Shown piece after piece: positions 26,319-33,554 of a stretch of DNA of 64,000 nucleotides; the stretch's first letter is position 1, and each line of letters starts with the position of its first letter. Source of the DNA: Parasphingopyxis lamellibrachiae (GTDB lineage: Bacteria > Pseudomonadota > Alphaproteobacteria > Sphingomonadales > Sphingomonadaceae). Below the pieces are notes generated by a model. That model made no database searches. It saw only the letters and a list, made by a program, of their open reading frames with translations, and was not told the origin of the DNA. A program made the position numbers and the translations under genes. The stretch is from the NCBI RefSeq assembly GCF_003385775.1, contig NZ_QRDP01000004.1, positions 1,287,763-1,351,762 of the forward strand, given 5' to 3'.

Positions 26319-27252
26319 GTTTTGCAGACAATTTTGTCTGCGCACGTACCAGTCTTTCCATCAGCCGCAAATCGCTCTCTTTCAGCTTGAGCGCTGTATC
26401 CGCCCAGATATCGACAATGGCGTTCAGTTCTTTGAGCGAAACCGGCCAGACTTCACGGCTGGCCTTATACACAGCGCGGTTGCCGGCATGCCGCCTGCTG
26501 TTGTGGCTGATATAGTCGATAACCGCCTGCTCGCCTTCGCCATCTTCGACGAGATAATGGACAAGGCCCAGTTTCTGCATCTCCGCGGCAGTATAGGTCT
26601 TGCCGCTGAGGATCATCGTTTCGGCCTTTGCAAACCCCAGTCGCCGCGCCAGCAGAGCATGAGCGCCCATGCCCGGAAACAAGCCGAATGCCATCTCGGG
26701 CAAACCGAATTTCGCGCTCCGCTCCGCAATGATGACGTTGAAGGACATCAGCGCCTCGAAACCACCGCCGAGCGCCTGCCCCTGAACCAGTCCTATGGTT
26801 ACAATCGGCAAATCCAGGCTTTTCATGTTCCGGAAGAGAATATTGTTACAGGCCCGGCCATAATCGACGAGAGCCTGGCGGTCCCGGCTGCGAATATAGT
26901 TCGAGAAAAGCCCCAGATCCCCGCCAAAGTTCCAAACGCCGGGAAAGCGCGATCCTAGTATGAGATAGCGCAATTCTTCGCCGCCATCACCGTACAGCCG
27001 CGTAATCTCATTCTGCCAGACATCGAAATCGCCGAGCATCGGCAGGTTGAAACTCGGCCGCCCGGTCGGCGTCATATAGGTCCACAGGGCCTTGCGTTCG
27101 GCATCCCAGCTTACATCGAGTTGACCGAGATCGAAAAGTGGCGACGGTTCCTGGTCCGTCAGTTGCCGAAGTTCGGCTTCCTCGAGCAACGCATCCGCCA
27201 CCTCTTCAGAGAGCGTGTGACTGTCCGTCGATCCGATCCTGCTCTGGTCCAC
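26305..27252 (-). CDS. rpfF: RpfF-like enoyl-CoA hydratase/thioesterase (DSF synthase homologue)
   Basis: A 315-residue crotonase-fold enzyme that resembles RpfF, which makes diffusible signal factor (cis-2-unsaturated fatty acids) from acyl-ACP. Diagnostic stretches are NFGGDLGLFSNYIRSRDR, LVQGQALGGGFEALMSFNVI, GLPEMAFGLFPGMGAH and DLRLMERLVRAQ. The two catalytic Glu residues of RpfF are present (E166 in GGGFEA and E186 in GLPEM, 20 apart as in the Xanthomonas enzyme). The N-terminal about 60 residues are less conserved. GTG at 27252, behind a GGAGA, is the likely start; an upstream TTG is also in frame. Its tail overlaps that of a GGDEF-EAL gene. Other crotonases lack this Glu pair and layout. 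Confidence 0.85.
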   Translation of the reverse strand: MDQSRIGSTDSHTLSEEVADALLEEAELRQLTDQEPSPLFDLGQLDVSWDAERKALWTYMTPTGRPSFNLPMLGDFDVWQNEITRLYGDGGEELRYLILGSRFPGVWNFGGDLGLFSNYIRSRDRQALVDYGRACNNILFRNMKSLDLPIVTIGLVQGQALGGGFEALMSFNVIIAERSAKFGLPEMAFGLFPGMGAHALLARRLGFAKAETMILSGKTYTAAEMQKLGLVHYLVEDGEGEQAVIDYISHNSRRHAGNRAVYKASREVWPVSLKELNAIVDIWADTALKLKESDLRLMERLVRAQTKLSAKLSAG

Positions 27253-27436
27253 TAAACAATCTCCGAACAAGGTATATGGAATCTAAACATATTTGGTTTC
27301 ACCGAGCAAATTATATTCGGGTTTTTTTCCAACGGTCTCGTTGCAAGACAGAGTTACGTCGACCGATCGAAGATGGTTAACGAACCGCGTCCGCAAGGGG
27401 TCCGTCCATAATTTCTTAAGTTCTGGCGTTCATGTC

Positions 27437-27652
27437 ATGACGATGGACCGAAACCGCACACCTGGCGCGCACAAGCCTTATGTTCAGCTCCGTGAAGCGA
27501 AGTTTCATCTCGATGACGGAACGATAATCACATTTCGCCTGAGCGCCGGCTGCGAGCAATTTGTCGGGCGTTTCACACGGCTTCCCGAAATCCGGCACAC
27601 AGATCATATCATCCGCTTTCAAGATCTGGCCTTCGCCCGGCGTCAGGAATGA
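27437..27652 (+). CDS. Small hypothetical protein
   Basis: A 71-residue frame beginning ATG at 27437 or two codons later at 27443. The product (YVQLREAKFHLDDGTIITF ... RFQDLAFARRQE) is basic and looks beta-rich; I do not recognise a family. The frame is open further upstream but that part looks non-coding. It ends one base before the hemN stop codon on the other strand, so the two genes are tail to tail. It may be a real small gene or an incidental frame. Confidence 0.35.
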   Translation: MTMDRNRTPGAHKPYVQLREAKFHLDDGTIITFRLSAGCEQFVGRFTRLPEIRHTDHIIRFQDLAFARRQE

Positions 27653-28972
27653 TCAGACCGCGCGACTGAAGCGCTGCTCCTCAGCAATACGATGGAGATC
27701 GAAGAGACTGGCGATGGCCCGGCTATAAGGTCTGCCATCCTCGGTAATGGCAATATTATCCGCATTCTGCTCCAGCAGGCCCAGCTGGCAAAACTTGCCT
27801 AGCCGGATGTGAGTGTCGGGAGAGATATCCAGCACGCCGATATTTGCCGTGCCCGCGCATAAGAGATCTTCAATCACCGCCCCGTGCTTTCGATCGATCG
27901 CTCCGCGCAGAATGCCGCGTTCCGTCGCCAGTCTGTTCGCACCCGCCAGTTCTCGATACCGCCCGCTATTCTTCTGATTTTGCACCAGACGATCCGGAAA
28001 ACTGCTGATGGAACTGGCGCCAAGACCGATAAGGGTTTCGCTCTTATCATCGGTGAATCCCTGGAAGTTCCGGCGCATACCGCCGGTTTCGCAGGCCAGC
28101 GTCAACGGATCGTCCGGGAGCGCGAAATGATCGAAGCCGATAGGCCTATAGCCTGCAGCCGTCAGCATGGAGAAACCAAGATCGGCCATCTCGAACCGCG
28201 CCCGCCCATCGGGCATGTCGCTCGCATCAATCTGGCGCTGGCGCGGGATGGCGGCTGGCAGATGCGCATAGCCGAACAGGGCTATCCTCTCCGGTTTCAG
28301 CGCCACGGCCTGTTCGAGCGTTGCCGTGAGGTCGGCAATGGTCTGGCCGGGCAACCCGTACATCAGATCGAAATTGAGCGAGGCAATGCCATTGTCGCGC
28401 ATCCCTGCAACCGCTCGCTTTATGCTCTCTACCGGCTGTATTCGCCCGATCCGCGCCTGCAAACCGGCATCGAATGTCTGTACGCCGAGGCTTGCATGAC
28501 TGACCCCCGCCCGGCCTAGCAATGCCATCCATTCGGTTGTCAGGCTGCGCGGATCAAGTTCGATTGATATGCGCGCATCCAACGCGTCGAAAGCGATCAG
28601 GATATGATCCAGCAACCTGACGAAATCGACCGGCTCAATCGCATTCGGGCTGCCGCCGCCAAAGGCCAGCTGGGTCACCGGCCTCTGGTTCCCCAAGCGC
28701 TCGGCAACCGTTTCGACTTCCATATGCAGCGCATCGAGATAGGCTGTTAGCCTGTCCGCGCGATTGGCGGCACCTGTATTGCATCCACAGTACCAGCAGA
28801 TTTTGTCGCAAAACGGGATATGGGCATAAAGCGAAACGGCGGTGCCCGGAGCCAGTTCATCAAATCCGGCCTCGTGAAAGCCGGCATCTACCGGCTCAAA
28901 CTCTGCTGCAGTGGGATAGCTCGTATATCGCGGAACGGGTTGCTCGAGCAATTCTGGGATATAAGGCCACAT
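27653..28972 (-). CDS. hemN: Oxygen-independent coproporphyrinogen III oxidase HemN
   Basis: A 439-residue radical SAM enzyme that converts coproporphyrinogen III to protoporphyrinogen IX without oxygen. The cluster motif is FCDKICWYCGCNT (C-x3-C-x2-C plus an extra Cys, as in HemN). Other family features are PVPRYTSYPTAAEF at the N-terminus, QLAFGGGSPN and RISIELDPRSL. It is required for heme synthesis at low oxygen, consistent with two FNR-box palindromes between its start and ompW. The ATG at 28972 begins the conserved N-terminus. Confidence 0.93.
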   Translation of the reverse strand: MWPYIPELLEQPVPRYTSYPTAAEFEPVDAGFHEAGFDELAPGTAVSLYAHIPFCDKICWYCGCNTGAANRADRLTAYLDALHMEVETVAERLGNQRPVTQLAFGGGSPNAIEPVDFVRLLDHILIAFDALDARISIELDPRSLTTEWMALLGRAGVSHASLGVQTFDAGLQARIGRIQPVESIKRAVAGMRDNGIASLNFDLMYGLPGQTIADLTATLEQAVALKPERIALFGYAHLPAAIPRQRQIDASDMPDGRARFEMADLGFSMLTAAGYRPIGFDHFALPDDPLTLACETGGMRRNFQGFTDDKSETLIGLGASSISSFPDRLVQNQKNSGRYRELAGANRLATERGILRGAIDRKHGAVIEDLLCAGTANIGVLDISPDTHIRLGKFCQLGLLEQNADNIAITEDGRPYSRAIASLFDLHRIAEEQRFSRAV

Positions 28973-29007
28973 GCCTCGCCAGAGACCAGATGATAGCGTG
29001 CGACTCC

Positions 29008-29021
29008 TTGACCATAATCAA
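29008..29021. promoter_or_regulatory. FNR-type box, hemN/ompW intergenic (left)
   Basis: TTGAC-CATA-ATCAA, matching the FNR consensus TTGAT-N4-ATCAA in nine of ten defined positions. It lies 36 bp upstream of the hemN start codon and 84 bp upstream of ompW. A TATCAT (28990-28995, minus strand) could be the hemN -10. The Fnr gene is 0.8 kb away. Confidence 0.75.
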
Positions 29022-29029
29022 AGAAGCGG

Positions 29030-29043
29030 TTGACTGATATCAA
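29030..29043. promoter_or_regulatory. FNR-type box, hemN/ompW intergenic (right)
   Basis: TTGAC-TGAT-ATCAA, also nine of ten positions. Centre-to-centre spacing to the left box is 22 bp, about two helical turns, so two Fnr dimers could bind on the same face. The expected class II start for ompW from this box would fall about 41 bp to the right, leaving a short leader before the ATG at 29105. Confidence 0.75.
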
Positions 29044-29104
29044 AGAGCCGGTGCCGCCTTTTCCCCAGACCATGGCCATACAAACCGAACTGAAAGGTAT
29101 GATC

Positions 29105-29761
29105 ATGCGTGCGCTTCCCCTCCTGCCCCTGCTCGCCATTGCAGCTGTTCCGGCCCCGGCCTTCGCCGAAGCTGGCGATGTGCTGTTGCGGGTCCGGGCG
29201 GTCGTGGTTTCCCCCAACGAGGATTCCGGATCGATCCTCCCTGCCTTTCCCGGCGAAGAAGTAGACGTCACCGACAGTTTCGCACCGGAAGTCGACATCA
29301 CTTATATGGCGACCAACAATATCGGCTTTGAGCTGATCGCCGCGACGACCCAGCATGATTTCGGCGGAACATCGGGCGTGACCGGTGGGATTGGCCAACT
29401 CGGATCGACTTGGGTTCTGCCGCCGACTCTCACCGCCCAGTATCATTTTTCGCCGGAAAGCTCGGTACGGCCCTATGTCGGAGCGGGCGTCAACTACACC
29501 GTCTTCTATTCCGAGGACGCGACCAACGGCCTTGAAAACGCCGTCGGGCCGACATCGGTGTCGCTAAGCGACAGCTGGGGCTGGGCCCTGCAGGCGGGTG
29601 TGGACGTCGATCTCAACGAGGACATCTTTCTCAATTTCGACATCAAATACATCGACATCGATACCACGGCGACGCTGCGCAACGCGACGCTCGGCACACA
29701 ACAGGTCGACATCGACCTAGACCCGTTCGTTTTCGGAATTGGGATCGGGTTCCGGCTCTAA
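29105..29761 (+). CDS. ompW: OmpW-family outer-membrane protein
   Basis: A 218-residue eight-stranded beta-barrel protein. A signal peptide (MRALPLLPLLAIAAVPAPAFA) is followed by GDVLLRVRAVVVSPNEDSG, the typical N-terminal strand, and by VDITYMATNNIGFELIAA, VLPPTLTAQYHFSP, and a C-terminus ending in phenylalanine-arginine-leucine, as in the family. OmpW forms narrow hydrophobic channels and is often induced at low oxygen. The start at 29105 follows AAAGG by a suitable distance; ATGs at 29099 and upstream are less well placed. It is divergent from hemN with two FNR boxes between, and is followed by a strong terminator. Confidence 0.9.
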   Translation: MRALPLLPLLAIAAVPAPAFAEAGDVLLRVRAVVVSPNEDSGSILPAFPGEEVDVTDSFAPEVDITYMATNNIGFELIAATTQHDFGGTSGVTGGIGQLGSTWVLPPTLTAQYHFSPESSVRPYVGAGVNYTVFYSEDATNGLENAVGPTSVSLSDSWGWALQAGVDVDLNEDIFLNFDIKYIDIDTTATLRNATLGTQQVDIDLDPFVFGIGIGFRL

Positions 29762-29779
29762 CCGGTAATGCGTCCCTCT

Positions 29780-29817
29780 CGGGCAGGTCGCCACCCTCTG
29801 CGGCCTGCCCGTTTTTT
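29780..29817 (+). terminator. Rho-independent terminator after ompW
   Basis: An 8-bp perfect stem CGGGCAGG (29780-29787) pairing with CCTGCCCG (29804-29811), followed directly by TTTTTT (29812-29817). It lies 18 bp after the ompW stop and abuts the fnr stop codon on the opposite strand. Confidence 0.9.
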
Positions 29818-30518
29818 CAGCCGCGTTCGGACTCATGTTCGAGCCCGGCCCAGTCGGTGATTTCAATCGTACGCCGGTCCGGCGTCAAAATCATACCCGC
29901 ATCGCGTAACCGGCCAAGCTGACGGCTGACCGTCTCGATAGTGAGACCCAATATGTCAGCTGTCTGCTGGCGCGACAGCGGCAGTTCGAACCGGTCCGCA
30001 GGGCCCGTCGGCCCCTCGCAGGCCCGTCCGCCAAGACGCTTCGACATTTCGATGAGGAAGGACGCCACACGCTCGGCCGCACTCTTCCGGCCGAGAAGCA
30101 ACATCCAGTCCCGGGCCCGATCCAGCTCGCCCAGCGTCCGTTCGAGCAATTCATGCTCAAGACCCGGATGCTGTTTGGCGAAGCCGTCGAAACTGGAGCG
30201 GGTAAACACGCAAAGCTGCGCGTCCGTCAGCGCAGTCACCGAATTGGAGCTGCTCGCGCCGAACGGCCGGCCAATAAAATCGGACGGATAGGTGATGCCG
30301 ACAATCATCTCGCGCCCATCGCCGGTCGCCGTTGTCAGTTTCAGCATTCCATCGATGACGTTGGCAACGATGGGGGCATCATCGCCTTCCCAGATTACGG
30401 TCTCGCCCCGGCGCACATTTTTGCGGCGGCCGATCCGATTCAGCTCATCAAGCGCATCGGTTTCGAGCACGGAGCAGATGGCCCGATTGCGAACAAGGCA
30501 GGTATCACAGCTGGACAT
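29817..30518 (-). CDS. fnr: Oxygen-responsive Crp/Fnr regulator with Fe-S cysteines
   Basis: A 233-residue Crp/Fnr regulator. The N-terminal Cys set C4-x2-C7-x7-C15 plus C103 matches the [4Fe-4S]-binding pattern of FnrN-type proteins (E. coli FNR has x5 at the middle gap). The cyclic-nucleotide-binding fold spans about 20-130 and the winged helix includes LSRQQTADILGLTIETVSRQL, where E-x-x-S-R specifies the TTGAT half-site. Boxes matching that site lie in front of hemN, ompW, ccoN and other genes of this window. It is last in the cco direction, separated by 57 bp from the small gene upstream. Oxygen would destroy the cluster and inactivate it. Confidence 0.92.
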   Translation of the reverse strand: MSSCDTCLVRNRAICSVLETDALDELNRIGRRKNVRRGETVIWEGDDAPIVANVIDGMLKLTTATGDGREMIVGITYPSDFIGRPFGASSSNSVTALTDAQLCVFTRSSFDGFAKQHPGLEHELLERTLGELDRARDWMLLLGRKSAAERVASFLIEMSKRLGGRACEGPTGPADRFELPLSRQQTADILGLTIETVSRQLGRLRDAGMILTPDRRTIEITDWAGLEHESERG

Positions 30519-30575
30519 GCGGCCGGGTTAGCGGAAGAAAGCGGCGAGGTCAGCCGTTTTTTGTCGCTATACGGA

Positions 30576-30830
30576 TCAGACAACGGCGCCGCGAGCGCCG
30601 CCGTTGCGCAAATCGCCGGTCGACTTGCGGCACAAAGCTGCATGACAGGCCTCGGCGCAATCGCGTTTTTCGTTAGACGGCTCGCCATTTAGCGGGATCG
30701 CGACGCGCATGCCCGGGCGCCCGCACACCTCGGCCCACAGGATATTCTCTTCGGTGGCCGGGGGAACAAGCCCGTTTGCCGAAAGGCCAAGCAATGCGCC
30801 GACCGCAAAAAGCTGCTCGATTATCTTCAT
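30576..30830 (-). CDS. Small exported Cys-containing protein of the cco operon
   Basis: An 84-residue protein with an N-terminal hydrophobic stretch (MKIIEQLFAVGALLGLSANG, probably a signal sequence or anchor), then LWAEVCGRPGMRVAIPL and a Cys cluster DCAEACHAALCRK. Its start codon overlaps the ccoS stop in an ATGA, which is the best evidence that it is translated. I do not recognise the family. The C-x3-C-H-x3-C spacing could bind a metal or form disulfides; a role in cbb3 oxidase or copper handling is only suggested by its position. Confidence 0.62.
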   Translation of the reverse strand: MKIIEQLFAVGALLGLSANGLVPPATEENILWAEVCGRPGMRVAIPLNGEPSNEKRDCAEACHAALCRKSTGDLRNGGARGAVV

Positions 30831-30985
30831 TTCCCGACCGGCTCATCATCGTCATCGTCCAGAATCCGGGCCGCCGCGCCGTCCGGATCCTCGAACTGAT
30901 TGTTGGACAAAGCCCAGAAAAAGGCGGCAAGACCAGCGAGACCCAGGCCGATCGCAACCGGAATGAGGATAGCCAGTCCTGTCAT
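30827..30985 (-). CDS. ccoS: Cbb3 oxidase assembly protein CcoS
   Basis: A 52-residue protein with one N-terminal membrane helix (LAILIPVAIGLGLAGLAAFFWAL) followed by NNQFEDPDGAAARIL and an acidic run of five Asp. The helix then QFEDPxGxAxRIL pattern is the CcoS/FixS signature. CcoS is needed to insert heme b and copper into CcoN. Its ATG overlaps the ccoI stop, and its TGA overlaps the next start, both as ATGA. Confidence 0.9.
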   Translation of the reverse strand: MTGLAILIPVAIGLGLAGLAAFFWALSNNQFEDPDGAAARILDDDDDEPVGK

Positions 30986-33105
30986 CGAACCCTCCGCAAT
31001 CGAAGCGAATTGGCGATAACGATCAGCGACGAAAGCGACATGGCGACGGCGGCAACCAGCGGCGTTACGAAACCGCCGATCGCGAGCGGCACGGCCACCA
31101 CATTGTAAATCAGCGCCAAACCGAAATTCTGTCGCACGATATCCATGGTTCGCCGCGCAGCGCGGATCGCAAAGGGGATCGGTGCGAGGCTGTCTCCGAG
31201 GAAAACCAGATCGGCCGCATTTTGCCCGACATCGCTGGCGGAACCCGGCGCGATGGAAACATGGGCGGCGGCCAGGGCCGGGCCGTCATTCAACCCGTCG
31301 CCCACCATCAAAACACGATGGCCCTGCCGGCGCAACCGCTCAAGCGCCTCGCATTTGTCGTCCGGACGGGCGTTCGACTGAGCGGTCAGATGGAGCGCGC
31401 CGGCGATCGGCTGGATTGCGCTGCTCTTGTCACCAGAGAGAATAGTGCCGGGCAAACCAAGGCCGGCGATGTCCGCGACCGCTTCTTCGGCATCGGGGCG
31501 AAGTGTATCGCGGAAACGGATAATCGCCGTACGATCATCGCCGATGGTCAATGCTACGGCAGGGGTTGATTGCGACCCCTCCGGCGCTTCAAGCGCGACC
31601 TTGGTCTTCTCGTAAATCCCGGTCACTCCGGTTCCCGGCAGTTCGGCCAGCCCGGTGATGGAAACTGCGCGAACGCCCTCGGATTCAAGACCCTCCCGAA
31701 TGGCCGTGGCCAGGGGGTGTCGCGAAGCGCGGGCCAGGGCAAGCGCAATGGCTTTCTGATCATGGTTCAGCTCTTCGAGATTCTCCGCCACAAGGCGGTC
31801 GAGCGTTAGTGTCCCTGTCTTGTCGAAAACCGCGCGATCAGCTTCGGCGAGCCGTTCGATCGCCGATTCATGTTTGACAAGAATGCCCCGTTTCATCAGC
31901 GAACCCGTCGCGACGACATGCGCCACCGGCACCGCCAGGCCAAGCGCACAGGGGCAGGTGATTATCAGCACCGCAACGCCGATCAGGAGCGCCTGGTGCC
32001 AGTCCGCCCCCGCCATCATCCAGCCGACAAAGGTCAACAGAGCAAGTGAATGGACCACAGGCGCATAGAGACGGGCCCCGCGATCGGCAATCCGCACATA
32101 GCGGGACTTGCTCTGACCCGCCGTCGCCATCAGCCGCCCGATATCGGCCAGCGCCGTATCGTCGGCGGCGGCCGTCACTTTGACCGTGAGCGGTGCGGCA
32201 ACATTCAGCGTACCGGCGAAAACCTGTTCCCCGGGCCCCACCGATTGCGGCGCGCTTTCGCCTGTCAGCAGCGACGCATTGATCGCGCTTTCGCCCTCGA
32301 CGACAATGCCATCCCCCGCCAGGCGCTCTCCCGCCGCCAACTGCATGATCATGCCAGGTCGCAATTCCGCGGCTTTGTGCCATGCGCTGCTTCCGTCGCT
32401 GTCGATCACCAGCGCACCCGGTGCCGACTGGCGGGCCAGCGCCGCCACGCCATCGCCAACCTTGCGGCGCATCATGGCGTCGAGCGCCCTGCCGACAAGC
32501 AGGAAGAAGATCAGCATCAGCGCGCTCTCGAAATAAGCATGATCGCCGCCGACAATCGTCTCGTACAGGCTGATCGCGGCGGTAATCGTCACGCCTATAG
32601 CTATCGGCACATCCATGTTGGTCCGGCCATGGCGAAGCGCCTGCCATGCAGAACGGAAGAACGGCCGGCCGGCATAGGCAATTGCCGGCAGGGCAATCAG
32701 CGCCGAAATCCAGTGAAACAATGTGCGCGTAGCGCCATCGGCTCCAGACCAGATGCTGACGGAAAGTAGCATCACATTCATTGCGGCAAACCCGGCAACG
32801 GCCAGGCATCTGAGCAATTCACGACCCGCAGCGGCAGCCGCCTCGTCACTCCGGTCTTCGGCGATCAGGGACGGTTTGAAACCAAGGCCGCGAATGGCCT
32901 CCGCAAGATCGAGATCGGACAGTGCCTTGTCATGCGCGATCGAAACCTGCTTGCTAGTGAAATTGACGCGCGCGGCATGAACCCCGGCATGCGCCATCAG
33001 GCCATGCTCAATCTTTGAAATGCAGCCCGCACAATGAATATCCGGCACTGCAAAGCGGCTTTCCTCTGCCGAAACCGGCTTCTTGGCCTGGAGCGGTGCG
33101 TTCAT
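30982..33105 (-). CDS. ccoI: Copper-translocating P1B-type ATPase CcoI
   Basis: A 707-residue heavy-metal ATPase. It has an N-terminal HMA domain with the metal-binding pair in DIHCAGC, eight membrane helices, the translocation motif TCPCALGLAVP, the phosphorylation motif DKTGTL, and the hinge VGDGLNDGPALA. CcoI/FixI pumps copper for cbb3 oxidase assembly. It is linked to ccoH upstream and ccoS downstream by ATGA overlaps. The size and the position between ccoH and ccoS separate it from general CopA exporters. Confidence 0.93.
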   Translation of the reverse strand: MNAPLQAKKPVSAEESRFAVPDIHCAGCISKIEHGLMAHAGVHAARVNFTSKQVSIAHDKALSDLDLAEAIRGLGFKPSLIAEDRSDEAAAAAGRELLRCLAVAGFAAMNVMLLSVSIWSGADGATRTLFHWISALIALPAIAYAGRPFFRSAWQALRHGRTNMDVPIAIGVTITAAISLYETIVGGDHAYFESALMLIFFLLVGRALDAMMRRKVGDGVAALARQSAPGALVIDSDGSSAWHKAAELRPGMIMQLAAGERLAGDGIVVEGESAINASLLTGESAPQSVGPGEQVFAGTLNVAAPLTVKVTAAADDTALADIGRLMATAGQSKSRYVRIADRGARLYAPVVHSLALLTFVGWMMAGADWHQALLIGVAVLIITCPCALGLAVPVAHVVATGSLMKRGILVKHESAIERLAEADRAVFDKTGTLTLDRLVAENLEELNHDQKAIALALARASRHPLATAIREGLESEGVRAVSITGLAELPGTGVTGIYEKTKVALEAPEGSQSTPAVALTIGDDRTAIIRFRDTLRPDAEEAVADIAGLGLPGTILSGDKSSAIQPIAGALHLTAQSNARPDDKCEALERLRRQGHRVLMVGDGLNDGPALAAAHVSIAPGSASDVGQNAADLVFLGDSLAPIPFAIRAARRTMDIVRQNFGLALIYNVVAVPLAIGGFVTPLVAAVAMSLSSLIVIANSLRLRRVR

Positions 33106-33554
33106 CGGATATCGACCAGCACCCGTTTACGCTCGGCGCCTCTCACAATTTCAATCCGCACGAGCCAGCGACCGCTGCCAAGTGCTTCATTGCTCCGGTA
33201 CATGCCATCGCCAGTCTCTGCGAAGGAGAGCAAAACCTCGTCGGCCCGGCCAACAGGATGGCTGGCAATGCCGGTTACAACCGCACCAGACAACGGCCCT
33301 TCGGGCGTATCGATCGTGACCGCCACCCGGTCCTCGCCCCGCTCGACAGTCTCGGCCCATTGCAGGTTGCCCTGCTCCCGCGCGGCTTCGAGCCAGGCGT
33401 TGAAATTCTGGCTTGCGACATAGCTGTTATCGACAACCGTGCCGCCGAAGCTGCGCGTCGCAAAGGTCGCCATCACCATATTGACTGCAACCACTACGCC
33501 GAAAAAGGCGACAAGGATGGCGGTCATGTGCCAGCCATTGAACCGCCGGGTCAC
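33102..33554 (-). CDS. ccoH: Cbb3 oxidase assembly protein CcoH (FixH)
   Basis: A 150-residue protein with one N-terminal membrane helix (WHMTAILVAFFGVVVAVNMVMATF) followed by a periplasmic beta domain with ASQNFNAWLEAAREQG, the FixH signature. It is required for stable cbb3 oxidase. It starts with GTG at 33554, overlapping the ccoG stop in GTGA, and its own stop overlaps the ccoI ATG. Confidence 0.88.
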   Translation of the reverse strand: MTRRFNGWHMTAILVAFFGVVVAVNMVMATFATRSFGGTVVDNSYVASQNFNAWLEAAREQGNLQWAETVERGEDRVAVTIDTPEGPLSGAVVTGIASHPVGRADEVLLSFAETGDGMYRSNEALGSGRWLVRIEIVRGAERKRVLVDIR

